Origin: Diplodia intermedia
Taxonomy: Eukaryota > Ascomycota > Dothideomycetes > Botryosphaeriales > Botryosphaeriaceae
Assembly (NCBI GenBank): GCA_021495925.1
Contig: JAKEKT010000003.1
Location: 558,001-622,000 of the forward strand
Reading direction: 5' to 3'
Length of the DNA stretch: 64,000 nt
Made by a program: the position numbers and the translations under genes. Within the stretch, counting starts at the first letter, position 1, and the number at the start of each line of letters is the position of its first letter. Shown here piece after piece: positions 1 to 9,961 of this stretch. The notes under the pieces were generated by a model. It had not been told where the DNA came from, ran no database searches, and saw only the letters and a list, made by a program, of their open reading frames with translations.

Positions 1-24
1 CTCACCTTCGTTTTCCGCCTCGAC

Positions 25-2290
25 ATGTTGTGGTCGGTAGTGTTCTCGCTGCTGCTGGCCGTGGCCACGGCCGCCGCCAAGGAGCCTTCCCTCCAGCTCC
101 ACGACGACACCTTCGTTCCAGATGCCGTCCTGAGAGTAACCGCCGAGGTCGCGAGCGTTGGGTGTATCGAGAGATACTCGGCCGTCGTCAACGGGACCGT
201 CCCCGGTCCACCGTTGTCCTTTGTCTCGGGAAGTGTTGTGTGGATCCGCGTCTACAACGACATGGCGCACGACAACCTCACCATTGTACGCGCCACACCA
301 CACCATTCCAAAGCACCGCTAACACACACGGATCACAGCATTGGCACGGCCTCACCCAGGCGGCCGCCCCGTTCGCCGACGGGTCGCCCGCCGCGAGCCA
401 GTGGCCCATTGCGCCGCTGAAGTTCTTCGACTACGAGCTGAACCTGGGCGGCATCGGGCCGGGCACCTACTTCTACCACTCGCACGTCGGCTTCCAGGCC
501 GTGACGGCGGCGGGCTCGCTCATCGTCACGCACCGGCCGGGCGACGAGCCGCCGTACGCGTACGACGAGTCGCGCACCGTCATGTTCACCGACCTGTTCA
601 ACACCACCGACGACGAGATCGAGGCCGGGCTGACGGCGGACCCGTTCCGGTGGACGGGCGAGGTCGGCGGCGTGCTCATCAACGGGCACGGCGTGTCGCA
701 GTACAGCGCGACGCGCGGCGACGACGCCAGCTGCAGCCTGGCGCGCATCGCCGTCGACCCGGGCAGGACGTACCGGCTGCGCTTCATCGGCGCCGTCGCC
801 CTGTCCTTCATCACCCTCAGCATCGAGGACCACAACGTCACCGTCATCGAGGCCGACGGCGCCTACACGCAGCCGCTCGAGGTGCCCTTCGTCCAGGTCG
901 GCGGCGGCCAGCGCTACTCGGCCCTGCTCAGCACGTCGTCCTGCGCCGACCTGCCCGCCGGCCGCACCCAGTTCTACATCCAGCTCGAGACGCGCGACCG
1001 CCCCGCCGGCCTGACCACCTACGCCGTCCTGGACTACGGCGACGCCTGCGACGACTCGCTGTCGGCCCGCGGCGCGCCCGACGGCAGGCGCTGGGACGGC
1101 AACGACCACGGCGGCGGCAGTGGCAGTGGCATTAACGTCGGCACCAACGTCGGCGGAGACAACAGCGACAAGAACAGCAACAGCAACAACAACCACGACA
1201 ACAACGACAACAGGAACACCAACACCAACACCAACAGCAGAAACCACCACCCCATCTCCACCAAAACCCCCCCTCAAACCCCGCCCCTCCACCTCCCCCC
1301 CATCGTCCAAGGCTGGCTCGACGACCAACTGCGGCCGCTGCACCCGCGCGCCGACTTCCCCACGGCGGCCGAGGTGACGCGCACGGTGACGCTGGACATC
1401 TACCAGCTGACGGACGGCGGGCGGGTGCGGTGGGAGCAGAACGACATCTCGTGGACCGAGGGGGTGCCGCGGGTGCCGTACCTGGTCTCCATGTACACCA
1501 ACAGCACCCAGGCGCTGCCGAGCTTCGGCGCCGCCGTCGCCAGCGGCACGGGGCGCGACGCCCGCCCCGGCGTCGAGGCCTTCCCCGCCCGCATCGGCGA
1601 GGTGCTCGAGATCGTCGTCCAGAACACGGGCGGCTCGTCCGGCGGCGTCGACGTCCACCCCATGCACATGCACGGCGCCCACTACTTCTACCTCGGCAGC
1701 GGCCGGGGCACGTACGACCGCGCCGCCAACGAGAGGCGCCTGGCCGGCCGCACGCCCGTCACGCGCGACACGACGATGCTGTACCGCTACGCCGACAAGG
1801 AGGAGCCCGGCAAGGACCACAGCTGGGTCGCGTGGCGGGTGCGCGTGGAGCAGCCGGGCGTGTGGATGCTGCATTGCCATACGCTGCAGCATATGATCAT
1901 GGGTGAGTGTTTTTTTCTCTTCTTCTTACTTCCCCGCCTCTTCCTCTTCCTCTTCCTCTTCTTCTTCTTCTTCTTCTTCTTCTTCTTCTGCTCGTCGAAA
2001 AAGAGAGCGAACCACAAGGAGGGAGAGTAGAAACAGGAAAGGAAGACAACAAATAAAAAAGAAAAAGCGGAGATAACAAAGAGAAACGGGTTCGCTGACG
2101 ATTCATCCTTCAAACAGGAATGCAGACCGTCTGGGTGTTTGGAAACTCGTCCGACATCCTCACGCTGCCGCTGCCCATGGTCGAAGGGTACTTGGCGTAC
2201 GGCGGGTCCGTATACGGAGACGACGACAACCCTCCCAGCGTGGTCCACTTCTTCGATGCGGACGATGACGACGACGATGACGAGAAATGA
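25..2290 (+). CDS. Secreted multicopper oxidase, fungal ascorbate-oxidase type
   Basis: Exons 25-285, 339-1902 and 2118-2290 give 665 aa. It probably oxidises a small organic reductant with reduction of O2 to water, outside the cell. Residues 1-18 form a signal peptide. All copper-ligand blocks are present: HWHG at 88-91, HSH at 134-136, HPMHMH at 527-532 and HCHTLQHMIMGM at 599-610, with Cys600, His605 and a likely axial Met610 at the type-1 site. The introns are GT-AG and place HWHG and GMQTVWVFG directly at exon joints, which supports them. A low-complexity Gly/Asn/Thr/Pro insert sits at residues about 345-410, between cupredoxin domains 2 and 3. The C-terminus is an Asp run. Intron 2 (215 bases) carries a long CTT microsatellite. 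The ascorbate-oxidase subgroup is inferred from the C-terminal motif; a laccase-like substrate is possible. Start: the ATG at 25 precedes a clean signal peptide. Confidence 0.93.
1911..1989 (+). repeat. CTT/TTC microsatellite inside multicopper oxidase intron 2
   Basis: An almost pure pyrimidine run, ending in about ten TTC units, lies near the 5' end of the 215-base intron. It creates an apparent read-through reading frame past the splice site, which is not coding. Confidence 0.9.
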
Positions 2291-4284
2291 TGAGGAAAGG
2301 AAAGGACGGGGCAGAGCGAGGAGAAGGCGTGATTTTTCCAGTTTTTCGTCGAGGTGACAACATTAACAAGCAAGACTTTGGCTATAATTTGGTGCAGGCA
2401 GAGAGGAGAGAGAAAGAGAGAGAGAGAGAATTTGTAATCAGTTGTGTAGATCTCGAACATAATATTTAGTGTATAAGAAAGAGAAACCGGGTTGCGGTTA
2501 GTCTCGTACGAGCTCAATAGTCCGATCGTACGAGTGGTCGACGCTAGTAGAAGACGTGGCCTGTGTCGACAAACAGAGTATGTACCCACAACGTCTGGGG
2601 AAAGGCACTCTGTTTTTGCTGCGGGAATAGAGAAAAAGTTGGAGATTTGGCACCCGCCCGAGCAGACCCACTGCGGAGGAGTCGACGCTGGAGAAATATC
2701 TCGTGAGACGAGTGTGAGCGGTACGGGTGGCTGCATGCATGCATGCATGCATGGCCGCCATCGAAGGACAACAACTACCGCAAACTTACTTGACCTCGGC
2801 AAAGGGGAGAGAAAGAGAGAGGGGGGGTGGGGGGAGCAGCTTCCATACTTTCCGGAAAAGCACAAACAACCCGGGGATGTAGCTCTTGCTCGTCACTTTC
2901 CTTTCCCTTTTCTCTTTTCTTCCCCGATTGCCTCTTCCCCTCTCCCACACACACACACACCAACCACCTTGCATCCTAACCCATGGAGTGGGGACCCACT
3001 TCTTGCGCATCGTGCGATCATGCTTTCGCTCTTCTGCTGGCTTGGATCACACATCCCCACCCCCCTTGCTTATCGCGGCGGCTGCCAGCAGCTGCCCCGA
3101 CTGTCCGGGACCGGCCTTTTCGCGCACACGCACACACACACACACACCTGCTGTTACTTGCCGCTACCATCGGCGGTGATCATCGGCGTAAAACCACGCG
3201 TCTCCCAAGCTGGGTAGAGCACCGTGGCCGCCCTCGTATCCCGCCGGCTTCTTGTCGATGGGGGGGAAGGGGGGAGTCTGGTGTCAAAGTGATGAAGCGA
3301 TGCATAAGGGATGATGCACAAGGCCCTCATCCACAGTCGCGGGGTTCTCGGAGGGTAGCGTACGTAGGCGTGTGTCCGGGCTGCCCGGTTTCCGGCGGCC
3401 GGGCTCGGTGTCGGGTGCCGTCACGGCATCTTTGCGTCGATGATGAGGCACCTGGCAGCAGCCCGGCACTTCGGGTCGGGAAGGCGGCCGGCTATCGTGA
3501 TGACAACAGTGGCGCGGATTATGAAGATGGAATCTCGAGAGAGGAGGCTCTTTTACGGGCGCCCAGGGGGTCTGCCTCGGTATTTTCAAGACCGGATGGC
3601 AATCGCGGCAAGTGTTAGTGTGTTGTACTGGCCCGGGACGAAGCGGCGCTCTCTGCTCTTTGTTGGTCGGGCGCGGTTCGAGCGGTCAAAAACGTAGGTG
3701 GTGTGTGTGTGGTCCGAGACCCGACAGCGAGCGAGAAAAGTCCGGGGACATAGGGCTGAGCGGGAACATTGCATCAGGCGTGTCTCAAACACGAAAAACC
3801 CGCATCGACCGACACCCCCCTGCCAGATTGATGGGATCTCGTTTTGCAATAATGCCAACATACACACAGCGTCGGCCGAGGATGCGACCCACTGGAATCA
3901 GCGGTCAGTGGGGTGATGGGGATCGGGGCGACCATGATAAAACCTAATAAATGCTCTCGACTTGCTTGTTTTCTGCCCTCTGCAAGAAAAGCTTGGCTTC
4001 GACTGATCTGATCATCCCTGGCCACACACACCACCATCGCCTGCAAATCTTAAAAAAAAATCAGACTTTCCATCTCAATATATTTTTCTGGGGAATTTGC
4101 TTTTTCTTCACCACACGTCCTCGTATTGAAGAAGAACAAGAAGAAGAACACGACCGTATAAACACATACGCCTTGCCGTCCAGGAAACAAGATCGACGCC
4201 ACATCCACATCCACATCCACATCCACATCCCAGCCAAGGACGATCATCCACCCACCCACCCCCAAAAAGGGAAACAACGCGACC
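2291..4284. other. Gene-free interval with microsatellites
   Basis: No reading frame here has family motifs or convincing codon use. It holds a GA tract (2401-2430), five GCAT units (2733-2752), CA tracts (about 2946-2961 and 3125-3148), and an ACATCC hexamer repeated five times (4201-4230) just upstream of the next gene, probably in its 5' leader. The A/T-rich stretch near 4050-4090 could be its core promoter. Confidence 0.6.
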
Positions 4285-5142
4285 ATGACAGACACAATCA
4301 CCATCTACCAACAACCACACCAAATACAACTCCGCGCGCCATCACCACCACCACCGAAATCCTCTCCCCCATCATCATCCCCATCCTCCTCCCTCCTCGA
4401 CCGCCTCCCCACCGAACTCCGCCTCCAAATCTACGACCACCTCTTCCCAAACAAGCCCATCCCAGCCACCGCCACCGCCGGCGGCGCCAGCACCCCCCGC
4501 CACGACGGCGACCCCTCCACCGCCGCCGCCGCGACCACCAAACTGCTCCGGCTCAACCGCGCCATCCACGCCGAAGCCTCGGCGGTGCTCTACGCCAGGG
4601 CGCCGTTCGAGGTGCGCGTGCACCCGGGCGGCGTCGCGCTGGCCGGGGGGCGGGCGCTGACGTACGGCGAGTTCGACTTCGGCAAGCGGGGCGGGCCGGC
4701 GGGCAAGGTGCACCGGGTCGTGGGCGGCGGCGGGGCGTGTTGCGACGGCGTGCTGGGGCGGGCGCGGCGGTTGGACGTCAAGGTCGTGGCGTGGGTGCAG
4801 CACGGCGTCTTCGAGCGCGTGTGCGGGTACGTGCGGCATCTGGTCGAGAGGCTCGTCGAGGCGCAAGGGGTGGGTGAGGAGGGACTGGTGGTGCTGACGG
4901 ATCTGCGCGTCGCCGTCGAGTGGCACAACGGCACGACAAACTTCCCCGTCACGCATCCGACGCCGCAGATGGCGAGGCGGCTGCTCGAGCCGTTTAGGCA
5001 GATTAGGGTGACGCGGAACTTGGACGTCGGGAATGTGGGAACCCCGCGCTACTTCTTCGGGGCCCCGGCGCTGGCGGCGGTTGAGGAGGAGCAGTACAGG
5101 GTGTTGAAGGAGGAGCTGAAGGACACTATGATGTTGAGGTGA
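4285..5142 (+). CDS. F-box-like (fungal LPxELRxxIY type) protein
   Basis: This single exon encodes 285 aa. After a Pro/Ser-rich N-terminus, residues about 37-54 read LLDRLPTELRLQIYDHLF. This is the helix typical of the large fungal F-box / 2EXR-like families, followed by a block (about 86-105) resembling LLRLNRAIHAEASAVLY, also typical of these proteins. F-box proteins recruit substrates to SCF ubiquitin ligases; whether this one binds Skp1 is not visible. The Ala/Thr/Gly-rich linker between the two blocks is low complexity. It converges with the XPG-like gene. The start was chosen as the first ATG after the A-rich leader. Function is otherwise unknown. Confidence 0.75.
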   Translation: MTDTITIYQQPHQIQLRAPSPPPPKSSPPSSSPSSSLLDRLPTELRLQIYDHLFPNKPIPATATAGGASTPRHDGDPSTAAAATTKLLRLNRAIHAEASAVLYARAPFEVRVHPGGVALAGGRALTYGEFDFGKRGGPAGKVHRVVGGGGACCDGVLGRARRLDVKVVAWVQHGVFERVCGYVRHLVERLVEAQGVGEEGLVVLTDLRVAVEWHNGTTNFPVTHPTPQMARRLLEPFRQIRVTRNLDVGNVGTPRYFFGAPALAAVEEEQYRVLKEELKDTMMLR

Positions 5143-5542
5143 GAGGAGGGTATAAGATGCCGATGGCGGTCATAATGAGTCTTGAAGTAATGTCGTAAAG
5201 GTTCGAGATGAGAGGTGTTCCGGAAATCTTGGGCTAAATGGTATAGGGTTGGGAATTGGGTAGATGGTATATGGCGTTGACAAAAGCTACGGAGTACATC
5301 ATCACCTTAGAAGGAGGTTTTAATGTCATTATTACATATCAAGTCTGCTGTCTATCCTGCAAGTGTAAGTGACGCAACTGCATCTGCAATAGTGTAGGGG
5401 TGTTTAAACATGGTTTTTTTTTTTTTTGAACCGGACACTGTAATTGTTTGGAGACGGCATAGCGGGTTTATTCTGATGATTCTTTGCAGATTGCTGTGAG
5501 CCGTCTCTCGAAAGTTCGGCTGACATCCTGGCGTGACTTCGA
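5143..5542. other. Shared 3' flank of two convergent genes
   Basis: This is the 400 bases between two stop codons. It holds a 14-T run at 5414-5427 and presumably both 3' UTRs; nothing else is recognised. Confidence 0.6.
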
Positions 5543-7745
5543 TCAATCGATGGTCAAATCAATGCACTCGGTAGTTATTGACGCAGGATTCCAAGTTCGA
5601 GATGCGGCTGTACTTGACCGTTCCTGCGCCTGACCATCCCGGCTGGGTGTCTTTGCATTGAGAAGTGACCAATGAGCACGCACTGCCGCCCGTGGAGAAA
5701 GTGTCTCTGCCTCCATGGGATGCTGGGATGTAGATTCAGATGGGCGAATCGAGCTCAACGGCTGTGTTGAAGGTCGCGCAGGCTCCTGGGTTGAGACGTT
5801 GCTGGCTGGCACTGGAACTAATTGCACGCCATACTTGGCTTGCAACTCGCGTAGTTGCCGGGCGTCATCGTCAGACCAAGCTGACACAGGAACTGGGCTG
5901 TTCGTAGGGCGTAATTGGTACTGTCGTCTTTGGTCAAATGCGGATGGCTGAGATCTTGTGGGCGAGAGAATCTCGGATGGTGCAGGAAGCTCGTCCTCGC
6001 TTTCGGACCCAAGGTCAACAATTGCGGTATCAGTACTAGTTTGCGCAGGCTCTGGAATGGCAGGCAGCGTGTGGAGAACGGGCCGCGGCCGCGCAACGGC
6101 ACAAGGGCTTGGATCGCTAGTGCGGCTCGCGTTGCTGTTACCCACGGTGTTACGTCGACGTACACTCATCATCTTCTCAACAGTCTTGTCCACTTCAGTG
6201 GGGACACGATTGCCTGTGTATCTCGTCTTCTTCCGTTTTCTTGGTTCGTGTGCGTTGTCCGGCTCCGGGCGGGAAAATGAAGGGCGGCTTGAAGCCTCAA
6301 CAGACTCCACAACGGCGCTGTCATGCTCGGGAGCACTCCTTTTCCGTTTTGGAGTGGATCTCGCTGGGGCGGGCGCCTCGAGGACTGACGTAGGTAGGTA
6401 GCTCCGTAGGACGGTTTCCAAAACCTCGCACTCTATTTTGGATTCCGGATCAAATTCTCCGTCAGACTTCGTTGCCAGCTTCGACCAGTCCTCTTCTTCT
6501 GGTGCGACGGTGAAATCGAAGCTAACAAGTCCATGAGGCAAGAACCGGATTTTCCTCACCATAGCGTCTTCGCCTTCGCTGGCAGAGCTTTGCTTCTTTG
6601 AACGAACGATTTCGATCGAGTAAGGGTTCGAGATGGGAGGAAGCGTGGGTTTGCACAGGTTTCGAACGAGTAGAACGGGTGCGATATGCTTCATGTAGCC
6701 TTTGGTCCAGATTTGAAACCGTTCCTGGAGGAAGGTCCGTAGCTTGGGCTGATCAATTTCACGATCCCAGCCATTGTGCCTGAGGGCGTTCAAGTCGTGC
6801 AGCTCTTCACGGCTGGACACTGTTGGGTTTCGGTAATTGTTCAAGTGTCTTGGTTTAGGCCAGTCGTAGGGGATCTCGACATCCTTACCACGGAAGAGAG
6901 GATGCAGTTTGTCCCGAAAGTACAGCAATTCCGTGTCTGGGGTCCGGCACAAGACAGTTCCCAAGCCACGCTTTGCGATATTGTAAGCCATGTTTGCGCC
7001 GCATCCCCTGACGCCGACAGGATCGTAGTCACCGCCAGCCAGCATGGCAATCAAAACCAGGCCATCGCGATCCAGCTGCTTCTTTTCCCACAGGTCGCAA
7101 GCGCGGTGAACTCTAACATGGGTGTCGCTCTTCTTGTCCTTGTCGCGGAAGTTGCGGATGAGCATGGTGCATCCGAACATAAGGCTATCGCTGTCCTCGG
7201 ACCACACAGCATCCACAATGCCCTCCTGCTGCAGTCGGACACATTCGGCCTCTGCTTCGGCGGGGGCGCGATGGTGTGGAACGCGAAGAAGGTCAAGGAG
7301 GCGGCACAAAGTCTTGATGTCTTGGTACTTGATCATGCCAGCGGTCTTGCCCTTCTTCCATGGTCTGCGCGGGCCGTCAAACACAAACAGGAGCTGGATG
7401 TTGAGTTTCAAGAGCTTGAGAATGCGATACAGGATGGCTTTCTCAACGGGATTGGCGGCTGGCTCCTCTGCCGGCACGGCGGATCAGCACAAGTCTCGAG
7501 ATCTGGGACAGGGTCGTACTCTGGCGAATAGCTTTGACCTGGTGAGGGTTCAGGTTGCAAAAGCGCCAGCCGGCCTCGTCAACGGCGACGCGCAGCGGGC
7601 GGCCGGTACGCTGGAAGTGGTCGGAAGCAAGCTGGGCAATGGACGTGAGCTCGCCATCGCCCAGGACGTCCCAAATTCTGCGGGCTGCACGTCAGAATGG
7701 AGAGCAGCATGGAACAAACGGAGGGACTTGCCCGTTGATTCCCAT
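5543..7745 (-). CDS. XPG/RAD2-family structure-specific nuclease, GEN1/Yen1-like
   Basis: Exons on the minus strand are 7745-7732, 7677-7520 and 7467-5543, giving 698 aa. The family cuts branched DNA; the GEN1/Yen1 branch resolves Holliday junctions in the nucleus. The N domain starts MGINGIWDV, continues through VAVDEAGWRF and reaches Asp88 in FVFDGPRRP. The I domain carries Glu128, Glu130, Asp149, Asp151 and Asp204 (motifs APAEAEAEC, SEDSDSLMFG, AGGDYD), so the acidic metal site is complete. The C-terminal 300 residues are polar, with basic stretches (KRKRS, PRKRKKTRY) that look like nuclear localisation signals. The first exon is only 14 bases and ends at a GC donor (GCAAGT); without it the protein lacks its N domain, and no ATG exists at the head of the long exon. 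Assignment to GEN1 rather than another XPG branch is moderate. Confidence 0.87.
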
Positions 7746-8278
7746 GGCTAGAGGACCAGGAATGTGGATGCGGCTGGGAGCTCCTGCCAGTCGCGTCAAG
7801 CTCCGAGGCGCGCTCGCGTCGCGTGGCGTCATCCTCGGCGGAGCTTCGGCCAATCTCCTGCCGTCGCACCCCTCCACCCCCTCCACCACCCACACCACCC
7901 TTCACCTCCACTCCCGAGTCGCGAGTCGTGCCGCTTTCGTTCCGAGCCAATAGCCATGCATCTCTTCCAGATCACTCTTTTGCTGGCCAGACTAGACGAC
8001 ACAGCAATGCCTCCAGCAGCGGCACTCTCAACCCATCCTGTCAACAGATGTGAAGACTCATGCAGGACTTCCGGTTGGTAGCTTGGAGCCTAGAAGTGAC
8101 TTGTCTGATGAGTGCTCTATCGCTTGGTTCCCGCTGATCTGCCCGACCAGCTGCACATGGGATCGCTTAACCACATTCGTCAACCTTGAGCTGCGCCATG
8201 CTCGGCGGTGCTATAAGACGACCTTCACCGCGTACACGCAGAAAGTCAAAATCTTGTCTTGCGTGGCAACCCTTCAAG
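7746..8278. other. Divergent promoter region, XPG-like and Rieske-related genes
   Basis: This 533-base interval lies between two start codons pointing away from each other. It includes a C-rich stretch (7867-7915). No clear TATA box or operator is recognised. Confidence 0.5.
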
Positions 8279-9327
8279 ATGGCTCCCGAACTTCCCAGAA
8301 CCTTGCCTGCCTCGTGGTACACAAGCCAGGAGCTCTACAACCTGGAGCGACGCGCCGTCTTCTTCAAGGTAGTCGCGCTCAACTGCATCACTGCCTGTAG
8401 ACATGACTGAAATCACTAGTCGTGGTACCTTCTGGGGCCAGTCACTCGCTTCCACGAGGACAAAATCACATATGAGGTCGCCCAGGTGCCAGTCTACGTC
8501 GTTCACGGGGAAGACGGCAAATTCAAAGTCCTGTTGCACGAGACGGTCTGCCCAGATATCGATCCAAATAGTCAACCCAGTCCCGCTGACGTATCGAAAA
8601 CCAAGGACCAAGAAGTACGCAGCCGAACGACCTCCACCGGCCTTCTCTTCGCTACCATCTCAGACGATGCGCCCGACTTTGATGACTTCTTCCCCGACCT
8701 GGAGCCTCTTCTCTCCCGTGTCGATTTCACCAAGCTTCCGCACCGTCGCAGTCTGAAGTATGAAGGGCGCTTCAACTGGAAGACCATGGTTGATGGCTAC
8801 CAGGAATGCCTTCATTGCCAGTACACTCACCCTTCGTTTTCCATCTACTATCCTCCCACTTTCTACTCGGTCAAGAACTTCAAGAACTTCTCCCAACACA
8901 TCGCGGACCCCAAGAAGCCCGATGACGGCCTGTTCCTCTACTTCTTCCCGAACTGCACTCTCAATGTCTATGGCGGTGGGATGAGCTCCTTCCGCGTCTG
9001 TCCCACCGAAGATCCAAACATCACCCGCATGGAGTTCGACTACTACCATATGGAATCTGGCGACAAGTTCGAGGAATACTTCAAGTTTGTGCGCCAAGTA
9101 GCCCTAGAGGACTACGAGCTTTGCGAGAAAGCCCAGGCAAATTTGGAGAAGGGTGTCTACGCCGAGGGTATTCTGAACCCAGACAAGGAAAATGGCGTGG
9201 CCTGTAGGTACTTGATCCACACTAATCGGGCATCTGCTGACCCCTGTTTCCAGACTATCAAGGCCGTGTTTTGGAAATGGTGTTCGAACAGCACGGTCTC
9301 GATCAGCAGGCCGTAGAGGTCTGTTAG
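8279..9327 (+). CDS. Choline-monooxygenase-like catalytic-domain protein lacking the Rieske centre
   Basis: Exons 8279-8368, 8420-9203 and 9254-9327 give 315 aa, clearly shorter than the 400 or more usual for Rieske oxygenase alpha subunits. The N-terminus (SWYTSQELYNLERRAVFF, then SWYLLGPVTRF) matches the start of the family. Where the Rieske C-x-H and C-x2-H pairs should follow, there is only a short region around residues 66-105 with no such motif. The mononuclear non-heme iron domain is intact: NWKTMVDGYQECLHC with His162 and His167 in H-x4-H, and a likely third ligand Asp261 in the LEDYELCE block. Splice joints are GT-AG, and the last one gives a family-like YYQGRVLEMVFEQHG tail. The next gene downstream on the same strand carries the missing Rieske motif. 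Alone it should lack electron input; an oxygenase partner role is inference. Confidence 0.85.
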
Positions 9328-9961
9328 CATTTTGGCAAGGGGGTTTCCCACCCTTCGATCATTTGCCATCGCAACAGTCGCGAGATCATTTCGGATACAA
9401 GGCTTTCATCACTTTCTTTACAAATTCTTGAGACTAGAAACGCGTCCTTGTTACGTACGACTACAGCCCCCTGAATCATTCTTGGCATGGCCAACGCAAC
9501 TGTGGTGGCAGCGATAAACCAGGCTGGCATGATCGGGCTCGTGCTGTTTCACAAGACGAGCTAAAGATAAGCATCTGACAGCTGTCGGGCCCATCATCCC
9601 ACCCTGAGCTTCGTTCTAAGGTATCCATTGCATAAGCGCACAGTATGATTGGCCTAGGCTTACCTACAGGATGGGGACTTGCGGATGCGGGATCTACACG
9701 CTGTTCCCAAACGGGAAGCGCGATCCAATCCCCGCATCATCTGCACTTCAACGACTCAACGTCTGCTTGACGTGATGCTTAAAACACTTGGGAAGGGAAG
9801 TTGTGACCAAATCGGGATGCTATGTCGGTGAAGCACGCACGGTCTATCATGCGGACATCGAGCCGGACGAGCCGCCTGGCCATGTGTGACTTGTATATCC
9901 ACGGCTGCTACGGCCGTCTCTGTCACCACCCAAACCAGCTTCGGGAACTGCGAGATCCACC
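9328..9961. other. Interval between the two Rieske-related genes
   Basis: There are 634 bases between the stop of the catalytic-type gene and the start of the Rieske-type gene, both on the plus strand. It presumably holds a 3' UTR plus the second promoter; nothing else is recognised. Confidence 0.5.

Noticed and set aside
333..1892. 519-aa open frame on the minus strand opposite the multicopper oxidase
   Set aside because: It is antisense to a well-supported exon with copper motifs; its Ala/Val/Gly/Arg-heavy composition is a GC-rich shadow.
2492..3217. 241-aa plus-strand frame downstream of the multicopper oxidase
   Set aside because: It reads through GCAT and CA microsatellites and has no domain.
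7467..7477. GTG start for the XPG-like long exon
   Set aside because: A GTG start is not expected in a fungal nuclear gene, and spliced upstream exons restore the conserved N domain.
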